Source of the DNA: an uncultured Oscillospiraceae bacterium
Lineage (GTDB): Bacteria; Bacillota; Clostridia; Oscillospirales; Acutalibacteraceae
Assembly: GCA_905198295.1 (NCBI GenBank)
Contig: CAJKBW010000055.1
Location: 1 to 19,668, forward strand
Reading direction: 5' to 3'
DNA: 19,668 nucleotides
A model generated the notes under the pieces. That model worked only from the letters and a program-made list of their open reading frames with translations, did not search any database and had not been told where the DNA came from. The translations under genes and the position numbers were made by a program. This document shows positions 14,603-19,668 of the stretch, piece after piece; position 1 is the stretch's first letter; the number at the start of each line of letters is the position of its first letter.

Positions 14603-14856
14603 GAGCCGGGCAGGATGGGCTCGCCCCGCCTCCATCGGCGCAGGGCAGCGCCTGCCGGCGTTTTCGTCCCCGGCCTTGCCAAACACTGCCCCCGCACCGG
14701 CTGAGGGGTAACATTTCGGCGGGCGGGGGAACGGCGTGAGAAAAGCGCCTTCCTCCGGCGTGCGGCGCGTGCAGGGAAGGCGGCCGTGGCCCGGCGCGCC
14801 GAAAACAGGGCGTGCCCGAGGCCGCCTATCTTTTCCGAACAAAACAGGAGGGCAGC
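14603..14856 (+). other. Long GC-rich structured leader, possible RNA element
   Basis: Between the promoter and the hydrolase ATG lie about 254 nt with no supported gene. Several clean stems occur in series: CCCCCGC/GCGGGGG (14689-14695 with 14723-14729), CCTTCC/GGAAGG (14748-14753 with 14775-14780) and GGCGGCC/GGCCGCC (14779-14785 with 14820-14826). The last two overlap by 2 nt, so they could be alternative folds. Repeat copy B lies at its 5' end. No known riboswitch core was recognised. High GC makes chance stems likely, so function is unproven. Confidence 0.4.
14608..14654. repeat. Dispersed intergenic repeat, copy B
   Basis: Related to 5211-5254 (see copy A), with 3 extra nt in the middle. 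It forms a perfect GGCGC-agggca-GCGCC hairpin where copy A has the G-U pair variant, so the stem is kept despite a base change. Confidence 0.65.
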
Positions 14857-15600
14857 ATGAACAGTCAGGCATACATCCGCGAAATTCCCGGCGCAAAGAC
14901 GGCGGTGCTGATGATTCACGGCATTGTGGGCACACCGGAGCATTTTGCCATGCTCTATCCCTATGTGCCGGAGGACTGGTCGATTTACAGCATCCGGCTG
15001 GCGGGGCACGGCGGCAGTGTGGAGGATTTTGCCGCGGCGACGATGGCGCAGTGGAAGCAGCAGACCGCGGAGTGGGTCGCCCGGCTGCACCAGCGGTATG
15101 AAAAGATCGTGATTGCCGCGCATTCGATGGGGACGCTGCTGTCGATGGAGGCTGCGCTGCAGCATCCGGAGCGCATCTGCGGCCTGTTTTGGCTCAATGC
15201 GCCGCTGCGGGTCTGGGTGAGGCCGAGAGCGGTGGGCAGCGCTTTCCGGGTGATTTTCAACCGGATTCCCCCCGGGGACAATGCGGCCCGGGCCATGCAG
15301 CGGGCGTACGGCGTCCGGCCGGATGCCTGCGTGTTTAAGTACCTGCGCTGGGTGCCGAATTATCTGGCGCTGTTCCGGCTGATTCACCAAAGCCGCAGAC
15401 GCTGCCGGCAGGTGCGGGTGCCCTGCCTGTGCTTTCAGTCGGGCAGGGACGAGCTGGTGGCGCGTTCGGGTGCCAAATATCTGGCGGATAACCCCTGTAT
15501 AGCGGTGCATTGGCTCGAACGTTCGAGCCATTTCTGGTATGCGGATAAAGAAAAGGCGAGGCTCTGTGAGAGGTTCGCGGCGTTTTGCCGCAGCTGCTGA
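14857..15600 (+). CDS. Alpha/beta hydrolase (esterase/lipase-like)
   Basis: A 247-residue cytoplasmic serine hydrolase. The oxyanion region is MIHGIVGTPEHF (19-30), nucleophile S90 lies in AAHSMGT, and the likely acid is D198 (SGRDELV) with H225 (RSSHFWY). The order, spacing and length match small carboxylesterase/monoacylglycerol-lipase-like enzymes. The lid or cap region (about 115-180) is rich in Arg and aromatic residues. ATG 14857 follows AGGAGGG at ideal spacing. It is a single-gene unit with its own promoter and terminator. The substrate cannot be deduced; a short-chain ester or acylglycerol is a guess from the family. Confidence 0.85.
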   Translation: MNSQAYIREIPGAKTAVLMIHGIVGTPEHFAMLYPYVPEDWSIYSIRLAGHGGSVEDFAAATMAQWKQQTAEWVARLHQRYEKIVIAAHSMGTLLSMEAALQHPERICGLFWLNAPLRVWVRPRAVGSAFRVIFNRIPPGDNAARAMQRAYGVRPDACVFKYLRWVPNYLALFRLIHQSRRRCRQVRVPCLCFQSGRDELVARSGAKYLADNPCIAVHWLERSSHFWYADKEKARLCERFAAFCRSC

Positions 15601-15630
15601 GCCGCTTTGCACGGAAAAGCGGCTGTTTTT
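15600..15630 (+). terminator. Terminator of the hydrolase gene
   Basis: AGCCGCTTT (15600-15608) pairs perfectly with AAAGCGGCT (15616-15624), followed by GTTTTT. The stem begins at the last base of the stop codon. Confidence 0.88.
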
Positions 15631-15694
15631 CTGTGGGGACACAAGAAAATTTAACAATTTGGGCGGTAAGAAATTTGCGGGATTGTATGGACTT

Positions 15695-15721
15695 TTGGCA
15701 GAAAATATCTTATCATATAAA
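15695..15721 (+). promoter_or_regulatory. Possible promoter of the Nudix-HAD operon
   Basis: TTGGCA (15695-15700) precedes TATAAA (15716-15721, 15-nt spacer) or TAAAGA (15718-15723, 17-nt spacer) in a locally AT-rich stretch. It lies about 65 nt before ATG 15788, after the hydrolase terminator. Confidence 0.45.
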
Positions 15722-15787
15722 GATATGGAATCTGCGCAGGCGGCGGGTATGCTGCCGTCCTGCGGGCTGCGACAGGAGGCTTGATAC

Positions 15788-17116
15788 ATGGAACGGTGGG
15801 ATTTGCTGGATGAAAACGGACGCCCGACCGGAGAGCGCATGGTGCGCGGGGAACCGATCCGTCCCGGCCGGTACCACCGGGTGGTGCATGTCTGGGTGAT
15901 GGACAGCACCGGCCGGCTGCTGATCCAGAAGCGCGCGCCGTTTCTGCGGCTGATGCCCGGCGAATGGACGGTGACGAGCGGCTCTGCCGTGGCAGGGGAG
16001 GACAGCCGTCAGGCGGCGGCCCGCGAGCTTGGCGAAGAGCTGGGCATACATGTTCGTCCGGAAGAGCTGGAATTTTTGTTTACCCTGCGCCGCCGCAGCT
16101 CCTTCAGCGATCTGTGGCTGCTGCGCCGGGATGTGGAGAAAAACGCCCTCCGCTTACAGGCGGAGGAGGTGGCGGACGCCTGCTGGGTCACCCGGGGGCA
16201 GCTGCAGAATATGCTGGGAAAAAGGGCCTTTCATCATTACGGCCGGGAGTATTTTGAACGGCTGTTTGCGCGGCTGTATCCCGACCGCGCGGAGCAGACG
16301 CTGTATATATCCGATCTGGACGGCACCCTGCTGGCTCCTGACGGGCATCTTTCCGCCCGCACGGTCGGGATGCTCAACACCCTGATCGAAAAGGGGGTGC
16401 TGGTTTCGGTCGCTACCGCGCGCAGCCTGATGGGCGCGTTCCTGACCGGCATTGAGCAGGTGAAATGGCCGGTGCCGCTGGTGCTGATGAACGGGGTGCT
16501 GCTGTACGATATCGGCGCGCGCCGCATTCTCCAGCACTGTGCGATGCCGGCGCAGACGGTGGACAGCGTGCTGGACATCTGCCGGGACGAAGGGAAATTT
16601 CCGTTTGTCTACCGGGTGGAGGGCGACCGCGTAAAGGTCACCTACACGCAGGCGCTGGGCGCGCTGGAAAAGGCCTTTGCCGAGGAGCGCCGAAAAGCGT
16701 ATCCGGACGATTTTGTCCAGGCGGCGGACTATGCCCGGGGACAGCCGGCGGTGTATTTTTCGCTGCAGGACAGCTACGACAAGATCCAGCAGATCCGGGA
16801 GCGGGTCGAGCGGCTGCCGGGCGTGCAGACCGCCTTTTACCGCGACGTGTATAACGAAGGCAACTGGTATCTCGAGATTTTCGACGCCCAAGCCGGCAAG
16901 GCCGGCGGCGTGCGCCGGCTCAATGAGCGGGTGGGCGCCGGGCGCGTGGTGGCCTTCGGCGACAACTTCAACGACCAGTCCATGCTGGAGGCCGCGGACG
17001 TGGCCTGCGTGGTGGAAAACGGCGTGGAGGAAATGAAGGCGCTCGCCGATGTGGTCATCGGCCCGAACGACGCCGACGGCGTGGCGGAATTTATCGGGAA
17101 GGACAGCGGAGCATGA
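15788..17116 (+). CDS. Nudix hydrolase - HAD phosphatase fusion protein
   Basis: A 442-residue two-domain protein. Residues about 1-165 are a Nudix domain of the IDI/YfcD-like group with a perfect Nudix box, G65-x5-E71-x7-REL-GEELGI (65-87). Residues about 170-440 are a Cof-type (HAD-IIB) phosphatase: motif I DLDGTLL with D176/D178, the motif II region SVATAR, and the motif IV metal loop GDNFND (391-396). Both active sites look intact. The Nudix half would split a nucleoside- or prenyl-diphosphate-like bond and the HAD half would remove a phosphate, possibly in sequence, but substrates are unknown. ATG 15788 follows AGGAGG. Its stop overlaps the next start (ATGA), so it is the first gene of an operon. 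Confidence 0.9.
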   Translation: MERWDLLDENGRPTGERMVRGEPIRPGRYHRVVHVWVMDSTGRLLIQKRAPFLRLMPGEWTVTSGSAVAGEDSRQAAARELGEELGIHVRPEELEFLFTLRRRSSFSDLWLLRRDVEKNALRLQAEEVADACWVTRGQLQNMLGKRAFHHYGREYFERLFARLYPDRAEQTLYISDLDGTLLAPDGHLSARTVGMLNTLIEKGVLVSVATARSLMGAFLTGIEQVKWPVPLVLMNGVLLYDIGARRILQHCAMPAQTVDSVLDICRDEGKFPFVYRVEGDRVKVTYTQALGALEKAFAEERRKAYPDDFVQAADYARGQPAVYFSLQDSYDKIQQIRERVERLPGVQTAFYRDVYNEGNWYLEIFDAQAGKAGGVRRLNERVGAGRVVAFGDNFNDQSMLEAADVACVVENGVEEMKALADVVIGPNDADGVAEFIGKDSGA

Positions 17117-18276
17117 CGGGATTTCTCATCCGCCGTTTTGTGCGGAATCCGGAAGATACGGAAAACGCCGGGGTGCGCTACGCCTATGGCCGGCTGGCGG
17201 GGATCACCGGGCTGTGCGCGAATATCCTGCTGTTTGCCGCGAAGCTGATCGCCGGCGGGCTCACCGGCAGCCTCGCCATCATGGCCGACGCGTTCAACAA
17301 CCTCTCGGACGCCGGTTCCTCCATTGTGACGCTGGTCGGCTTCAAGCTGTCGAGCGCGCCGCCGGATGAGGAGCATCCCTTCGGCCACGGCCGGATGGAA
17401 TACCTTTCCGCGCTGGCGGTTGCGGCGCTGATTATGGTGGCGGGCTTCGAGCTGGCGACCAAATCGGTGGAAAAGATTCTGCATCCGACGCAAACGGCCT
17501 TTGAGCCGGTTTCGCTGGTGATCCTGGTGCTGGCGATCGGGGTCAAGCTCTGGATGGCGCTGTTTTACCGCAGGATCGGCGGGCGCATCGATTCCGAGGT
17601 GCTGCGCGCCGCCTCGGCGGACAGCCGCAACGACACGCTGAGCACGCTGGTGGTGCTGGCTTCGGCGGTGGTCAATGTGTTTGTGCCGGCGGATATCGAC
17701 GGCTATGTGGGCGCGGCGATCGCGCTGTTTGTCATCTGGTCCGGCTTTTCGGTCATACGCAAGACGGTGTCCCCGCTGCTCGGGCAGGCGCCGGACCCGC
17801 AATTCGTCGAGGACATCAAAAATACGGTGCTGTCCTATGACGGGATCATCGGCATCCACGATCTGATGGTGCATAACTACGGCCCGGGGCGCGTGGTGCT
17901 TTCGCTGCATGCGGAGGTTCCCGCCGAGGAAGATGTGATGCACAGCCATGACACCGTCGACCGGGTGGAAAAGGAACTGATGCAGAAATACCACGCGCTC
18001 GCCTGCATCCATATGGATCCGGTCAACACCTCGGACGAGCGGGTTGCGCGGCTGCGCGAAATGGTGGAGGAGCTGCTGCACGGCATCGACAGCCGGCTGA
18101 GCCTGCACGATTTCCGCGTGGTTTTCGGGGACACCCATACCAACCTGATTTTTGACCTGGTCGCGCCGTACGACTATCCCGACAGCCAGCAGCTTTGCGC
18201 GGATATCCGCCGGCTGGTGGCCGAAAAGGACCCGACGCTGTGTACGGTGGCGACGGTGGAACACAGCTTTACCTGA
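17113..18276 (+). CDS. Cation diffusion facilitator, Mn-type exporter
   Basis: A 387-residue CDF transporter. About six membrane helices fill residues 28-195, with a cytoplasmic C-terminal domain (about 205-385). Family signatures are SLAIMADAFNNLSDAGSS (53-70) and HPFGHGRMEY (88-97). The transport site is N62/D66 in helix 2 and D170/D174 in helix 5 (ADSRNDT). In the family, N-D-D-D sites are typical of Mn2+ exporters such as MntE, whereas zinc exporters have a histidine in the site. Export of Mn2+, perhaps Fe2+, is therefore inferred. The C-terminal domain is longer than in many CDF proteins and contains extra His/Asp-rich stretches. The start overlaps the Nudix-HAD stop by 4 nt. Confidence 0.9.
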   Translation: MTGFLIRRFVRNPEDTENAGVRYAYGRLAGITGLCANILLFAAKLIAGGLTGSLAIMADAFNNLSDAGSSIVTLVGFKLSSAPPDEEHPFGHGRMEYLSALAVAALIMVAGFELATKSVEKILHPTQTAFEPVSLVILVLAIGVKLWMALFYRRIGGRIDSEVLRAASADSRNDTLSTLVVLASAVVNVFVPADIDGYVGAAIALFVIWSGFSVIRKTVSPLLGQAPDPQFVEDIKNTVLSYDGIIGIHDLMVHNYGPGRVVLSLHAEVPAEEDVMHSHDTVDRVEKELMQKYHALACIHMDPVNTSDERVARLREMVEELLHGIDSRLSLHDFRVVFGDTHTNLIFDLVAPYDYPDSQQLCADIRRLVAEKDPTLCTVATVEHSFT

Positions 18277-18289
18277 CAGGAGGACGGCC

Positions 18290-19210
18290 GTGGCTGGCTA
18301 TTTGATCTATAACGGCTTTTGGAATCCGAAGGGGCCGCCCGATGCGGTCCGGCGGCTGCAGCAGGCCGGCGAACGCGCCGGCGGGCCGCTGACCCCGCTG
18401 CCGAATACGGCGCTGGCGGCGGATTTCGCCGGCGGGACGCCCGCGGTGCGGCGGGCGGACACCCCCGGAAAGGAGCCGCTGACCGCGGCGGATTTTGCGC
18501 TGTTCTGGGACAAGGATGTGCGGCTGGCGCGGACGATGGAAGCCGTCGGCATGCGGCTGTACAACCCCGCGGACGGGGTGGCGGTATGCGACGACAAGGC
18601 GGCGACCCACCTGGCGCTGGCGCGTCACGGCCTGCCGATGCCCCGCACGCTGGCCGCGCCGATGACCTACCTGCACATGGATGCCGGGCCGGCCGAGGCG
18701 TTTTACCGGACGGCGGAGGAGCTGCTCGGCTATCCGCTGGTGCTCAAGGAGTGCTTCGGCTCGCTCGGCGGGCAGGTGCACCTGGTCCGGGACGGCGGGC
18801 AGCTCCGCCGCCTTGCGGATACGCTCGCGGCGCGCCCGTTCCTTTTGCAGGAATACATCCCGCCGGGCGGGGAGGATTTCCGGCTGTACATGGTCGGCGG
18901 GCGTCTGGCCGCCGCCATGCGCCGGGTGAACCCCGCGGATTTCCGGGCGAATATCGGCAGCGGCGGACACGGGCAGGCGTATGTGCCGACAGCGGAGGAA
19001 ACGGCGCTGGCGCAGGAGGCCTGCCGGGTCCTGGGCGTGCCGATTGCGGGGGTGGATATCCTGCACACGCCGCAGGGAAAACCGCTGCTGTGTGAGGTGA
19101 ATTCCAGCGCGCAGCTCGCGGGGATCACCGCCTGCACGGGCGTGGATATCGCCGGGGAAATCGTATCGTTCGTCCGGCGGTGTGAGGAGGAAAAAAACAG
19201 GACATACTAA
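18290..19210 (+). CDS. RimK-like ATP-grasp ligase
   Basis: A 306-residue protein. A small N-terminal domain (about 1-95) precedes the ATP-grasp fold (about 98-300). Likely ATP and Mg contacts are K103 (CDDKAAT), K153 (VLKECFGSLGG), E188 (LLQEYIP), D196/R198 (EDFRLYMVGG), D256 (GVDIL) and the E269/N271 pair in CEVNSSAQ. The pattern fits the RimK/LysX-type group that joins a carboxylate to an amine, for example adding amino acids to a peptide or small molecule. The substrate is unknown. It starts at GTG 18290, 13 nt after the CDF stop, with AGGAGG 6 nt upstream, and is the third gene of the operon. Confidence 0.85.
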   Translation: MAGYLIYNGFWNPKGPPDAVRRLQQAGERAGGPLTPLPNTALAADFAGGTPAVRRADTPGKEPLTAADFALFWDKDVRLARTMEAVGMRLYNPADGVAVCDDKAATHLALARHGLPMPRTLAAPMTYLHMDAGPAEAFYRTAEELLGYPLVLKECFGSLGGQVHLVRDGGQLRRLADTLAARPFLLQEYIPPGGEDFRLYMVGGRLAAAMRRVNPADFRANIGSGGHGQAYVPTAEETALAQEACRVLGVPIAGVDILHTPQGKPLLCEVNSSAQLAGITACTGVDIAGEIVSFVRRCEEEKNRTY

Positions 19211-19397
19211 TGGTTAAGATCATGAAGACGCGCGGTGCCGGTGCGCGGCGGTGCGCAGCACCGTCGGCCGGCGGATGCGCAGCCTGCCGCGTTCCCGGGC
19301 ATCCTGACCGTTACGGCGTCCTTTTATCACGGCGCTTTTGTCCGGCTGAGGGCCGGCGGAGCCGGGGCGCATGCGCCCGGAAAGGAAAGGATCGAAT

Positions 19398-19668
19398 ATG
19401 AGAAGACAGTTTGAAAGCCGCGAAGCCCGCCGTCGCCGCCGCCGCCGTCAGCGCCTGCTGGTGCTGATCGGGGCCGCGCTGCTGATGGTGCTGATCGTGG
19501 CGCTGATTGTGTTTATTATCGTGCGCGCGGTGAAAGGAACCACCGGGCCGGGGGACGCCTCCTCGCTGACGTCGTCCGCGGCATCCGAAGTGCCCGCCGA
19601 AACGACGACCGCGCCAACCACGGCGCCGACAACCGCGCCGCCGTCCAGCGCGGTGAACGCCGACTGGT
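19398..19668 (+). CDS. Membrane-anchored secreted protein, N-terminal part
   Basis: At least 90 codons are visible and the frame is open at the window end. It begins MRRQFESREA, followed by an arginine-rich cytoplasmic stretch, a single membrane helix (about 20-43, LLVLIGAALLMVLIVALIVF) and a Ser/Thr/Ala/Pro-rich spacer (TTTAPTTAPTTAP). The visible end, AVNADW, resembles the entry to M15 D,D-carboxypeptidase (VanY-like) domains in Clostridia, but too little is present to claim this. ATG 19398 follows GGAAAGG. It may belong to the same transcript as the ATP-grasp gene, 187 nt upstream. Confidence 0.7.
   Translation, partial: MRRQFESREARRRRRRRQRLLVLIGAALLMVLIVALIVFIIVRAVKGTTGPGDASSLTSSAASEVPAETTTAPTTAPTTAPPSSAVNADW

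Noticed and set aside
14398..15909. Long minus-strand extension upstream of tlyA in the same frame.
   Set aside because: TlyA proteins are about 265-275 residues; the S4 domain, ribosome site and promoter all place the start at 14397, and the extension runs antisense to the hydrolase.

Overview
The window looks like chromosomal DNA of a GC-rich Firmicute, most likely a gut Clostridium of the Oscillospiraceae/Ruminococcaceae type. This is inferred from AGGAGG-like ribosome binding sites, sigma-A type promoters (often extended -10), a BceRSAB-type peptide-antibiotic module, a surface protein with an xPxTG-like sorting signal, and GC-rich codon use with GTG/TTG starts. No rRNA, tRNA, CRISPR array or recognisable transposase/integrase was found.

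Layout. (1) 1-206, minus: 5' part of a small coiled-coil protein with exact 42-nt tandem repeats. (2) 531-5148, plus: complete BceR-BceS-BceA-BceB system. A perfect 16-nt palindrome plus an extra half-site lies just upstream of bceA, where the response regulator should act. The operon ends at a strong hairpin. (3) 5262-8738, minus: a 1158-residue wall-anchored metallophosphoesterase, divergent from an AraC-family regulator (8903-9865). (4) 9931-13624: an AT-richer island flanked by a 21-bp direct repeat that duplicates the last codons of tlyA. It carries a large secreted DNRLRE/beta-trefoil/Amidase_6 protein split by a one-base frameshift and a small unrecognised secreted protein. (5) 13600-14397, minus: tlyA (rRNA 2'-O-methyltransferase). 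(6) 14568-15630, plus: promoter, long GC-rich structured leader, alpha/beta hydrolase and terminator. (7) 15788-19210, plus: tightly packed operon of a Nudix-HAD fusion, a CDF metal exporter with the Mn-type N/D/D/D site, and a RimK-like ATP-grasp enzyme. It is followed by the start of a membrane-anchored protein running off the window.

How the parts work together. The Bce module is a self-contained sensing and detoxification loop: the transporter senses the peptide, BceS phosphorylates BceR, and BceR activates bceAB through the palindrome. The AraC regulator probably controls the adjacent surface phosphoesterase. The tlyA-flanked island is the most unusual structure here. Both repeat copies keep the tlyA C-terminal residues followed at once by an in-frame stop (CTG TAA in the working copy, CTT TGA in the displaced one). 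That is what insertion into the 3' end of tlyA with restoration of its reading frame would leave. A second unexplained signal is a dispersed intergenic repeat (5211-5254 and 14608-14654) with a partly conserved hairpin.
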